NCBI RefSeq assembly: GCF_046159715.1
Contig: NZ_JBJXCT010000006.1
Location: 55,913-119,912, forward strand
Reading direction: 5' to 3'
DNA length: 64,000 bases
Source: Pampinifervens sp037481935
GTDB taxonomy: Bacteria > Aquificota > Aquificia > Aquificales > Aquificaceae
Program-made: the position numbers and the translations under genes
Part shown: piece after piece, positions 25,044 through 32,235 of the stretch
Layout: the number at the start of each line of letters is the position of its first letter
Numbering within the stretch: the first letter of the stretch is position 1
The notes under the pieces: generated by a model
Database searches by the model: none
What the model saw: the letters and a program-made list of their open reading frames with translations, nothing else
Told to the model about the DNA's origin: nothing

Positions 25044-25487
25044 ATGCCCTGGAGTAATCCATCTCAAATAAGTAAAGTTCTTGAAATAGTTCTTCGTGAA
25101 AATCCTTATAAAATACTTGACTTAGGTTGTGGTATGGGGATTTATGGCTTTTTATGCAGAATATTTCTTGAGCAAATTGACCTTGTTATTATAGACAATA
25201 TAGAATCTGCTATTCTAAAGTTTAATTCAAAATCCTATGATATGGTTCTATTTCTGGATGTGATTGAACACTTTGACAAAGATACCGGTATGTGGATTTT
25301 GAAGGAGGCATTCAGAGTGGGAAGACAAGTTATTGTAACTACACCTAAGGAGTTTTTCGCGCAGGTGGTTGAGGAGAACCCTCTTGAAAACCACAGATCA
25401 CACTGGAGTAAGCAGGATTTTATGACATTCGGAAAAGTGGAATTTTTTGACCATCCCGAGAGCTTAATAGCCCTTATCTCAGGATGA
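25044..25487 (+). CDS. Short class I methyltransferase, possibly internally deleted
   Basis: A 147-residue protein with SAM motif I DLGCGMG at 26-32 and the downstream VLFLDVIEHFDKDTG and VTTPKEFF segments of small UbiE-like methyltransferases. Between motif I and the VIEHF strand only about 35 residues remain, where relatives have about 60, so the part carrying the SAM ribose-binding acidic residue looks shortened. It may be a remnant at the right edge of the AT-rich island, or a compact enzyme. It has its own promoter. Substrate unknown; glycan or lipid methylation would fit the neighbours. Confidence 0.65.
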   Translation: MPWSNPSQISKVLEIVLRENPYKILDLGCGMGIYGFLCRIFLEQIDLVIIDNIESAILKFNSKSYDMVLFLDVIEHFDKDTGMWILKEAFRVGRQVIVTTPKEFFAQVVEENPLENHRSHWSKQDFMTFGKVEFFDHPESLIALISG

Positions 25488-25498
25488 TTCTTTAATGT

Positions 25499-25504
25499 TA
25501 TAAT
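25499..25504 (+). promoter_or_regulatory. Extended -10 promoter for hisD
   Basis: TGT followed by TATAAT, 7 nt before the ATG at 25512 and 11 bp after the previous stop. No Shine-Dalgarno; a leaderless hisD mRNA is predicted. Confidence 0.55.
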
Positions 25505-25511
25505 TTCAAAT

Positions 25512-26792
25512 ATGCGCATAGAAGACCTAAGGCATTCTGCGTGGAGGTTTAACGAGAGGCTCAACTTCCTGAAAAACAGAGGGCAGGTCCTCACAGAGGA
25601 ATACGAGCCAGTGGTGAAGGAGATAATTCAGAGAGTCCAGAAGGAGGGGGACGCTGCAATCATAGAGTATACGGAAAAGTTTGACCGCATAAGGCTCACG
25701 CCAGAGACTGTGGAGATTCCATACGAAGAGCTTGAGAGAGCCTACAATGAGATAGAGGAGGATGTGAGGTCTGCCCTCGAGATCGCCCATGAAAGAATAA
25801 GAAGGTTTCACGAAAAACAGCTTGAAAGAAGCTTTTTTGTAGAGGAGGAGGGCATAATCCTTGGAAACAGGGTTCTGCCACTGGATAGGGTTGGTATATA
25901 CGTGCCGGGTGGTAAGGCGGCATATCCCTCCACTGTGCTCATGAACGCAGTTCCTGCGGTGGTGGCTGGTGTCGGGGAGGTGATAATGGTCTCCCCAAAG
26001 CCAAACCCCTACACCCTTGCGGCGGCTTTTATAGCAGGGGTAAGCAGGGTCTATCAGATAGGTGGAGCTCAGGCGGTTGCAGGGCTTGCCTTTGGCACAG
26101 AAAGCCTCCCAAAGGTGGACAAGATAGTGGGGCCGGGAAACATATACGTTGCCCTTGCCAAAAAGCTCCTTTATGGAGTGGTGGACATAGATATGATAGC
26201 AGGACCCTCTGAGATACTCATAATTGCAGATGGGACCGCTGACCCGAGATGGGTTGCCGCTGACCTCCTGTCTCAGGCAGAACATGATGAGCTTGCCGGT
26301 GCCTTTATGGTGACCACAGACGAGGAGTATGCAAGGGAGGTTTCTCAATGGGTAGAGAGGCTCCTTGAGGACTTCCCCAGAAAGGAGATAGCTCAAAAGT
26401 CCATTGAGAGGTTTGGCACTTCCTTTCTGGTTGAGGACCTGTATCAGGCATGTGAAGTGGCAAACTACATAGCCCCGGAACATCTTGAGGTGCTTACAGA
26501 GGACCCCTTTTCCCTCCTTCCCTACATAAGGCATGCGGGTGCTGTCTTTCTTGGAAAATACGCCACTGAGCCCCTTGGTGACTATCTGCTTGGCCCAAAT
26601 CACACTTTACCAACTGGTGGAACTGCAAGGTTTTTCTCTCCGCTGGGTGTTTATCACTTTCTGAAAAAGAGTTCCGTCATATACCTCTCCAGAGAGGGCT
26701 TTGAAAGGGTTGCAGAGCCTGCTGAGAGTATTGCTAGGGCGGAGGGGCTCTATGCCCATTACTATGCAGTCAGGGTAAGGAGGGAGCTTTAG
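25512..26792 (+). CDS. hisD: Histidinol dehydrogenase
   Basis: A 426-residue enzyme for the last two steps of histidine synthesis, oxidising L-histidinol to L-histidine with two NAD and a zinc ion. Hallmarks: VGIYVPGGKAAYPSTVLMN, the zinc-site QAEHDE stretch in LLSQAEHDELAG, the GPSEILI segment, and the conserved C-terminal APEHLE and GPNHTLPTGG motifs. Length is normal. It stands apart from other his genes; hisB is about 22 kb away on the other strand. Two bp separate it from the lipoprotein gene that follows. Confidence 0.95.
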   Translation: MRIEDLRHSAWRFNERLNFLKNRGQVLTEEYEPVVKEIIQRVQKEGDAAIIEYTEKFDRIRLTPETVEIPYEELERAYNEIEEDVRSALEIAHERIRRFHEKQLERSFFVEEEGIILGNRVLPLDRVGIYVPGGKAAYPSTVLMNAVPAVVAGVGEVIMVSPKPNPYTLAAAFIAGVSRVYQIGGAQAVAGLAFGTESLPKVDKIVGPGNIYVALAKKLLYGVVDIDMIAGPSEILIIADGTADPRWVAADLLSQAEHDELAGAFMVTTDEEYAREVSQWVERLLEDFPRKEIAQKSIERFGTSFLVEDLYQACEVANYIAPEHLEVLTEDPFSLLPYIRHAGAVFLGKYATEPLGDYLLGPNHTLPTGGTARFFSPLGVYHFLKKSSVIYLSREGFERVAEPAESIARAEGLYAHYYAVRVRREL

Positions 26793-26794
26793 CC

Positions 26795-27340
26795 ATGAAG
26801 CTGTTTGTTCTGTTTCTTCTCTTTCTGGCCTCCTGCGCACCCCTTGTGTGCCCTGAGGGGGAGGAGGTAAAAAGGGCCTACTCTGAATATGGTGCTCCAC
26901 AATCCTATACTGCGGCTCTTTCTCTCAGGTATGGACTTCTGAGGATTCCTGTAAGTGTTCAGAAGTCTGAGGGCAGGTTTACAATAAGTGGTGAGGGGAA
27001 AAGTGCTGAAGTGTCCCTCAACAATCTCTGTGTGGGAGGTGCCTGCGTTGACCTTCCTGTCAGCCCGGACGGCATAATCTTTGGCAGAGTGCTCAGAGGT
27101 GATGAGAAGATGGGTTGCTCTCCCTCTGGAGTCTATTTTGAGAGGGATGAGGGACTTTTCAGGTCAAGGTATGTCTTCAGAGATGGAAGGCTCAGCTTTG
27201 CAGAGTTTTACGATAAGAATAGAGACAGAAAGCTTACTCTCAGCTATCTTGAATGGTCAAGGGAAGGTTATGCAAGAGCCATAAGAATTCATACAGAGGG
27301 TATAAGCCTTACCCTCACAGTGGATAGTTTAAAATTTTAG
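26795..27340 (+). CDS. Small lipoprotein of unknown function
   Basis: A 181-residue protein with a lipoprotein signal ending in L-A-S-C (Cys 14). The mature part opens with CPEGEEVKRAYSEYG and contains repeating beta strands rather like LolA/LolB or DUF4292-type outer-membrane lipoproteins, though I cannot assign a family. It lies 2 bp after hisD and 2 bp before lgt, the enzyme that lipidates it, so it is in that operon. Function unknown. Confidence 0.7.
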   Translation: MKLFVLFLLFLASCAPLVCPEGEEVKRAYSEYGAPQSYTAALSLRYGLLRIPVSVQKSEGRFTISGEGKSAEVSLNNLCVGGACVDLPVSPDGIIFGRVLRGDEKMGCSPSGVYFERDEGLFRSRYVFRDGRLSFAEFYDKNRDRKLTLSYLEWSREGYARAIRIHTEGISLTLTVDSLKF

Positions 27341-27342
27341 CT

Positions 27343-28155
27343 ATGTATCCTGTACTGATAGAAGTATTTGGCATAAAGATATACACCTACGGGGTTCTCG
27401 TGGCCCTGGGGGCGCTCCTTGCCTACTGGCTCATGCTCAGGTTTGCAAAGAAAGAAGCCATAAACCCAAACCACGTGGAGAATACGCTTCTTCTTGCCCT
27501 TCTTCTTGGCATAGTGGGTGGAAGGCTTTCTTATGTGATAGAACACCCCGAGCAGGTTCAGAGCCTAAAGGACATACTCGCCATATGGAATGGGGGTATG
27601 AACTTCTTCGGGGGTCTTGTGGGTGGAGTGCTTGGGGCGCTTGTGGGAATGCTAAAATACCGCCTGCCCTTCTGGAAGACCGCAGATATGGCGGTGGTTT
27701 CCCTCAGCATAGCCCATGCCATTGGAAGACTGGGATGCACCTCTGCGGGGTGCTGTTATGGTAAGCCCTTTCCAGTTGATGGTTCTGTCCTTCCGGGTAT
27801 ACATATTTCTGACAGGTTTCCCTTCTTCTACGTGGTCTTTCCTCCAGGTGCGGTTGCACCTCCCTATATGCCCCTCTATCCCACCCAGCTCATGGAATTC
27901 TCCGGTCTGATTCTTATCTTTCTTATACTCCTCCTGGCATACAGGAGAAAGCCCTTTGATGGCTTTGTCTTTTCCCTCTATATGCTCCTGTATGGTATTC
28001 TCAGGTTTTCCCTTGAGTTTTACAGGGGGGTAACGCCCCCAATTCCTGGAGTTGGGCTCACGTGGAATCAGGTGGTTGCCCTGCTTATGGTCTTCGCTTC
28101 TGTGGTTCTCGCCCTCTGGCTTCTGAGGGAAAAAAGACATGAAAAAGTGGCTTAG
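27343..28155 (+). CDS. lgt: Prolipoprotein diacylglyceryl transferase
   Basis: A 270-residue membrane enzyme that attaches diacylglycerol from phosphatidylglycerol to the lipobox Cys of prolipoproteins. Seven or so helices; the family signature GRLGCTSAGCCYG (about 127-139) with the essential Arg, and the HPTQL-equivalent YPTQLMEF, are present. Needed for the lipoproteins encoded at 1582, 26795, 34894 and 46056. Its end overlaps sppA by 17 bp. Confidence 0.93.
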   Translation: MYPVLIEVFGIKIYTYGVLVALGALLAYWLMLRFAKKEAINPNHVENTLLLALLLGIVGGRLSYVIEHPEQVQSLKDILAIWNGGMNFFGGLVGGVLGALVGMLKYRLPFWKTADMAVVSLSIAHAIGRLGCTSAGCCYGKPFPVDGSVLPGIHISDRFPFFYVVFPPGAVAPPYMPLYPTQLMEFSGLILIFLILLLAYRRKPFDGFVFSLYMLLYGILRFSLEFYRGVTPPIPGVGLTWNQVVALLMVFASVVLALWLLREKRHEKVA

Positions 28156-28984
28156 AAGGCTTTTAATTTTTGGCATAATAGTTCTGGTGCTTGGCTTTCT
28201 GAGTTCTTTGCTTTCAAGAGTTCCCGTCGGCGACAGGGTGGCAGTCATAAAGGTAAAGGGTGCCATAATTGAGCCCGACAGGATAGTATCAAGAATTCAG
28301 CAGGCAAAAGAGGACAAAAGCATCAAGGCCCTCGTGCTGAGAGTTGACAGCCCGGGAGGCTCTGTGGGAGCCTCTCAGGAGATATACAGAGCCCTTGAGG
28401 ACTTTAAAACTTCCGGAAAGCCTCTGGTGGTCTCCATGGGAAATGTGGCCGCCTCTGGTGGGTACTACATATCTGCACCTGCGGACGTGATATTTGCCAA
28501 CCCCGGAACCATAACAGGCAGTATAGGAGTCATAGTTCAGCATACGGAGCTCAAGGACCTCTTTGAAAGGCTTGGAATAAAGACCACAGCCATAAAGACG
28601 GGCAAGTTCAAGGACACCCTATCCCCCTTTAGGGAACTGACGCCCGAGGAAAAAGAGTATCTACAGAGGACCATAGAAGATGCCTATGAACAGTTCCTTC
28701 AGGCTATCCTTAAATACCGCTCAAAGAAGATAAGTGAACAGAAGCTAAAGGAAATAGCAGACGGGAGAATCTTCACGGGCAGGGTAGCAAAGGAGCTGGG
28801 TCTTGTGGACGAGCCTGGAAACCTTCAGGATGCCATAAACAGGGCGAGACAACTGGCAGGGGTGCCCGGGGCTAGGGTCTTCTATATGGAGGAAAGAAGA
28901 GGTCTTATAAGAAGGCTCATGGAGGAGGACTTTGAGGGCTTTTTAAATCATTACCCCTTCATGCTCTATTACATCATGAGATAA
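28139..28984 (+). CDS. sppA: Signal peptide peptidase SppA (short, single-domain form)
   Basis: A 281-residue membrane-anchored serine protease that degrades signal peptides left in the membrane. One N-terminal helix, then the S49 domain with LRVDSPGGSVGAS, the catalytic Ser in VAASGGYYI and the catalytic Lys in the following segment TGSIGVI...GIKTTAIKTGKFKD. The size fits the single-domain archaeal and Gram-positive type rather than the double-length Escherichia enzyme. Co-transcribed with lgt, linking lipoprotein maturation and signal peptide turnover. Its 3' end overlaps the Memo gene by 11 bp. Confidence 0.92.
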   Translation: MKKWLRRLLIFGIIVLVLGFLSSLLSRVPVGDRVAVIKVKGAIIEPDRIVSRIQQAKEDKSIKALVLRVDSPGGSVGASQEIYRALEDFKTSGKPLVVSMGNVAASGGYYISAPADVIFANPGTITGSIGVIVQHTELKDLFERLGIKTTAIKTGKFKDTLSPFRELTPEEKEYLQRTIEDAYEQFLQAILKYRSKKISEQKLKEIADGRIFTGRVAKELGLVDEPGNLQDAINRARQLAGVPGARVFYMEERRGLIRRLMEEDFEGFLNHYPFMLYYIMR

Positions 28985-29750
28985 AGGCATATCCCCCATA
29001 TCCCACAACTCTGCTCCTGTCCCCAGATGCCTTTGCTGAGGTGCTGTAATGCACAAGGATTGCCCTCATATTTTTTCCCTTTGCATAAAGCAGAGCGCCC
29101 TCTATGCCCTTTTTACCACAGGCTTCACACCATCCCTTTTGCTCTTTGTCCCCGTACAGAATCCACGCATGGCAGTGGCTGTCAAGTCTTTTTGCAGTTT
29201 GTTCATCATAGTAATGGCTGAGGTCCGAGCTTATCACAAAGAGTGTATCCTCCTTGCAGAAGTGTTCAATAAGTTTCTTTAATTCCTGTGCCCTGACCCT
29301 TCCATAAACTACAGGGATTAGCAGAAATTCACCGAGGGCAAGCTGGAGGAAGGGGAGCTGAACCTCAAGGGAGTGTTCCCACAGGTGCGGCTCATCCTGG
29401 AAAAATTCCCTCCTTTCCCCTGCATATTTCTCAACGCTTAACCTGTCCACAAACACCCTTCCCAGGGGTGTTTCAAAGGCTTCAAAGCTCCCAAAGGAAT
29501 AACCATCAAAGTCTACAAAATGAGAGGGTCCGATGAGAAGCACCCTCCTTATGAGTTTGTCTTTGATGAGGGAGTAGACTTTCCCTGCAGTTCTTCCAGA
29601 GTAATCGTATCCCGCATGGGGTGCTATAAGACCCATTACTTCACCCCTGGGCTCTAAGGTCTCTTCCATCAGCTCTTCTACCCTTCTTTTCAACTCATAC
29701 GGGTCTGAAGGGTAAAAGTAGCCCGCCACCGCTGGTTTTCTGACTATCAT
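28974..29750 (-). CDS. Memo-family protein (AmmeMemoRadiSam system protein B)
   Basis: A 258-residue Memo/COG1355 protein from the ATG at 29750; longer frames overlap the divergent gene. Family marks: RKPAVAGYFYPSDPYEL at the start, APHAGYDYSG near residue 55, LIGPSHF near 80 and VISSDLSHYYDE near 180, all carrying the conserved His residues of the site related to extradiol dioxygenases. It is encoded back to back with a radical SAM protein, two members of the three-part AMMECR1-Memo-radical SAM association; the AMMECR1 member is not seen here. Biochemical role undefined. Confidence 0.88.
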   Translation of the reverse strand: MIVRKPAVAGYFYPSDPYELKRRVEELMEETLEPRGEVMGLIAPHAGYDYSGRTAGKVYSLIKDKLIRRVLLIGPSHFVDFDGYSFGSFEAFETPLGRVFVDRLSVEKYAGERREFFQDEPHLWEHSLEVQLPFLQLALGEFLLIPVVYGRVRAQELKKLIEHFCKEDTLFVISSDLSHYYDEQTAKRLDSHCHAWILYGDKEQKGWCEACGKKGIEGALLYAKGKNMRAILVHYSTSAKASGDRSRVVGYGGYAFIS

Positions 29751-29751
29751 G

Positions 29752-29767
29752 GGTTTAAATTTAAACC
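29752..29767. promoter_or_regulatory. 16-bp perfect palindrome between divergent Memo and radical SAM genes
   Basis: The whole 18-bp gap between the divergent starts (29750 minus ATG; 29769 plus GTG) is filled by GGTTTAAATTTAAACC, a perfect 16-bp palindrome. Its AT core lies where a -10 box would sit for near-leaderless transcripts on both strands, so it may be a symmetric promoter core, an operator, or both. A close relative (TTTAAATTTAA) lies at 57469-57479. Confidence 0.5.
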
Positions 29768-29768
29768 T

Positions 29769-30779
29769 GTGAAAGCTGTTGCATGGCTCAGTGAAAGGAA
29801 AGATGGAAAGATATTGTGTAAAGCCTGCCATCAGAGATGCCTTCTTGGAGAAGGAGAATACGGGAAGTGCGGGGTGAGGGTAAAGGAAGGCGATAGCCTC
29901 TACCTGACAGTTTATGGACTTGTGTCCGCCATAAACGTTGACCCTATAGAGAAAAAGCCCCTCTATCACTTTCTACCTTCTACCCACAGCCTTTCCATAG
30001 GCACAGTGGGCTGTAACTTTTCCTGTCAGTTCTGCCAGAACTGGGAAATTTCCCAGTATCCCCAGACGCACAATTACGAGGTTTTTGGTGAAGAGATGAA
30101 TCCGGAAGAAATCGTGAGACTCGCAGAGCTTTACAGAACCCCCTCCATATCCTACACCTACAATGAGCCTGTAATCTTCTTTGAATTTGCCTATCATGTG
30201 ATGAAACTTGCAAGGGAGAAAGGTATAAGGAATGTTTTTGTCACGAGCGGATACGAAACTGAAGAGGCAATAGACACAGCCTTACCCTGCCTTGATGCCA
30301 TGAACATAGACCTGAAGTCCTTTTCAGATGATTTTTACAGAAAAGTGTGCGGTGCAAGGCTAAAGCCAGTTCTGAAGACCATAGAATACGCTTTCAAGAG
30401 GGGAATATGGATTGAGATAACCACGCTTCTGATACCGGGATACAACGACTCTGAGAGGGAGATAAAGGAAATAGCCCGTTTTATAGCAAGTCTTTCTAAA
30501 GACATACCCTGGCACGTATCCAGGTTCTTCCCCGCATACAGGATGCTGGATGTTCCCCCAACCGCAATAGAAAAGCTGAAAAGAGCTTATGAGATTGGCA
30601 AGGAGGAGGGGCTTAACTTCGTCTATGTAGGCAACTACTGGAATGAGGACCTTGAGTCCACTTACTGCCCAGGCTGTGGTAAAAAGGTAATAGAAAGGCT
30701 TGGCTACAGGACAGTGAACCACCTTAGAGACGGAGCCTGTTCTCAATGTGGATACAAACTACCTGGCGTATGGTCATGA
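29769..30779 (+). CDS. AmmeMemoRadiSam-type radical SAM enzyme
   Basis: A 336-residue radical SAM protein. The [4Fe-4S] cluster motif CNFSCQFC is at residues 82-89; an N-terminal CxxC/CxxxC segment (Cys 17, 20, 24, 34) and a C-terminal zinc-ribbon-like pair (YCPGCGKK, CSQCGYK) are as in the PflA-related COG1180 group. GTG start at 29769 with no Shine-Dalgarno. Divergent from the Memo gene, its usual genomic partner. Substrate unknown. It ends 1 bp before the 3' end of the opposite-strand tRNA-Arg. Confidence 0.88.
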   Translation: MKAVAWLSERKDGKILCKACHQRCLLGEGEYGKCGVRVKEGDSLYLTVYGLVSAINVDPIEKKPLYHFLPSTHSLSIGTVGCNFSCQFCQNWEISQYPQTHNYEVFGEEMNPEEIVRLAELYRTPSISYTYNEPVIFFEFAYHVMKLAREKGIRNVFVTSGYETEEAIDTALPCLDAMNIDLKSFSDDFYRKVCGARLKPVLKTIEYAFKRGIWIEITTLLIPGYNDSEREIKEIARFIASLSKDIPWHVSRFFPAYRMLDVPPTAIEKLKRAYEIGKEEGLNFVYVGNYWNEDLESTYCPGCGKKVIERLGYRTVNHLRDGACSQCGYKLPGVWS

Positions 30780-30780
30780 G

Positions 30781-30854
30781 CGTGCCCGGGGGGATTTGAA
30801 CCCCCGACCTTGGGTTCCGGAGACCCACGCTCTGTCCAGCTGAGCTACGGGCAC
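30781..30854 (-). tRNA. tRNA-Arg (anticodon CCG)
   Basis: The minus strand folds as a cloverleaf: acceptor arms GTGCCCG and CGGGCAC, D-arm GCTC...GAGC-type, anticodon stem TGGGT/ACCCA around the loop CTCCGGA (anticodon CCG, decoding CGG), and T-arm GGGGG-TTCAAAT-CCCCC. The discriminator is G; the 3' CCA is not encoded. It lies between convergent radical SAM and divergent murC with 1 and 22 bp to spare. A minus-strand TATAAT ends 8 nt before the mature 5' end. Confidence 0.95.
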
Positions 30855-30862
30855 TGAGGGGA

Positions 30863-30870
30863 ATTATAAT
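30863..30870. promoter_or_regulatory. Symmetric -10 element shared by murC and tRNA-Arg
   Basis: ATTATAAT reads TATAAT on both strands. Plus strand: 6 nt to the murC ATG at 30877. Minus strand: 8 nt to the 5' end of tRNA-Arg at 30854. Both RNAs would therefore begin almost without leader. Confidence 0.6.
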
Positions 30871-30876
30871 ATACCC

Positions 30877-32235
30877 ATGTTCAGAGAAAAGGTCAAAAGC
30901 TTTCACTTTGTGGGAATTGGCGGAATCGGAATGAGTGGTATAGCCCAGATACTTCTTGAGCTCGGCTATGAGGTCTCTGGCTCAGATATAAGGGAGAACA
31001 AGAACACGGAACTGCTAAGAAAAAAGGGTGCGAAGGTTTACATAGGACACTCGGAAGAAAACCTGAAAGATGCTCAGGTTGTAGTCTACTCCTCGGCGGT
31101 TTCGGAAGAAAATCCAGAGATAAAAAGGGCTAGGGAGCTTGGTATACCCGTCATACCCAGGGGTGAGATGCTCGCAGAGCTCTTCAGGCTGGGCGAGGGC
31201 ATAGCCATATGCGGCTCTCACGGGAAAACCACCACCACCTCCATGATAGCTCATGCCTATCATGAAGCCGGACATGACCCCACTGTTCTCATAGGCGGGG
31301 TCCTTCAGAGGTTTGGCTCCAACGCAAAGCTGGGTAAGGACAATCTCATAATCTCAGAGGCGGATGAGAGCGACGGCAGTTTTCTAAAACTTCTGCCCAC
31401 AGTGGCAGTCATAACCAACATAGACAGGGAGCACATAGGCTTTTACAGAGACCTTGAGGATATAAAGCAGGCATTTCTCAGGTTTGCAGATGCTGTGCCC
31501 TTTTATGGCTTTGTAGTGCTCAATTGGGACGACGAAAACTGCAGGTGGGTAGCAGAGAGGACTCATAGAAGGGTGGTGAGCTTTGGTATTCGGTCAGTGG
31601 CAAACTACACTGCTGAGAATCTCAGGCTCGTAGATGGCAGATATGCCTTTGAGGTCTGGCACGATGGGCAAAAGCTTGGTGAAGTTCATCTTGGTGTGCC
31701 TGGCAGGCACAACGTTTACAACGCCCTTGCCTGCTTTGCCGTATGCCATCAGGCAGGGCTCAGTTCTGAGGATGTGGTCAGAGCTCTTGAAGGCTTCAGG
31801 AATGCAGAGAGAAGGCTTGAATTCAAGGGCTACTTCAGAGAGGCCCCAGTTTATGACGACTACGGACACCACCCTACGGAGATAAGAGCGGTTATAAATG
31901 CCATAAGAGATATGCATCCTGAAAAGCGTCTCTTACTCGTTTTTCAGCCTCACAGGTATTCAAGAACTTACCATCTTTTTGAGGACTTTATCAGCGTGCT
32001 GAAGGAGGCAGACCTCTGCCTTCTTGCGGACATATACCCTGCTGGTGAGAAAAACTCCTATGGAATAAAAGCAGAAGAAATTGCAGCCAGGGCAGGCTGT
32101 GTTTACTGTCCTACAAAGGAAGAACTCTTTGAAGCCCTTGAGGAAAAGGTTTCTGATAACCATGTGCTTCTCTTTATGGGTGCAGGCAGCATATCAAAGT
32201 GGTGCGAGGAGTTTCTGGCTCTGAAAAGGGTATGA
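30877..32235 (+). CDS. murC: UDP-N-acetylmuramate--L-alanine ligase
   Basis: A 452-residue Mur ligase that adds L-Ala to UDP-MurNAc, the first amino acid of the peptidoglycan stem. N-terminal Rossmann motif GIGGIGMSGIAQ, ATP loop CGSHGKTTTTSM near residue 110, SEADESDGSFL, and the C-terminal DDYGHHPTEI segment are all typical of MurC. Length is normal. Apparently leaderless. Its TGA overlaps the recJ ATG (ATGA). Confidence 0.95.
   Translation: MFREKVKSFHFVGIGGIGMSGIAQILLELGYEVSGSDIRENKNTELLRKKGAKVYIGHSEENLKDAQVVVYSSAVSEENPEIKRARELGIPVIPRGEMLAELFRLGEGIAICGSHGKTTTTSMIAHAYHEAGHDPTVLIGGVLQRFGSNAKLGKDNLIISEADESDGSFLKLLPTVAVITNIDREHIGFYRDLEDIKQAFLRFADAVPFYGFVVLNWDDENCRWVAERTHRRVVSFGIRSVANYTAENLRLVDGRYAFEVWHDGQKLGEVHLGVPGRHNVYNALACFAVCHQAGLSSEDVVRALEGFRNAERRLEFKGYFREAPVYDDYGHHPTEIRAVINAIRDMHPEKRLLLVFQPHRYSRTYHLFEDFISVLKEADLCLLADIYPAGEKNSYGIKAEEIAARAGCVYCPTKEELFEALEEKVSDNHVLLFMGAGSISKWCEEFLALKRV

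Noticed and set aside
25527..26603. Long minus-strand open frame of 358 codons opposite hisD
   Set aside because: It is antisense to a clearly identified hisD; its reading has no recognisable motifs and is rich in His, Tyr and Cys as expected for a shadow frame in this codon usage.
27652..28266. 204-codon minus-strand frame opposite lgt/sppA
   Set aside because: Both plus-strand genes have full family motifs; this frame has none and no ribosome site.
29751..29969. N-terminal extension of the Memo protein to 29969
   Set aside because: The family begins at the MIVRKPAVAG segment (29750); the extension lies wholly inside the radical SAM gene on the other strand.
30781..30854. tRNA gene as an integration site for a mobile island
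   Set aside because: No integrase, no direct repeat of the tRNA 3' end and no composition change next to it; the AT-rich island ends 5 kb away.
30724..30906. Minus-strand frame encoding a GLRNPRSGVQIPPG-type peptide
   Set aside because: This is the well-known translation artefact of a tRNA gene; the DNA folds as tRNA-Arg(CCG).
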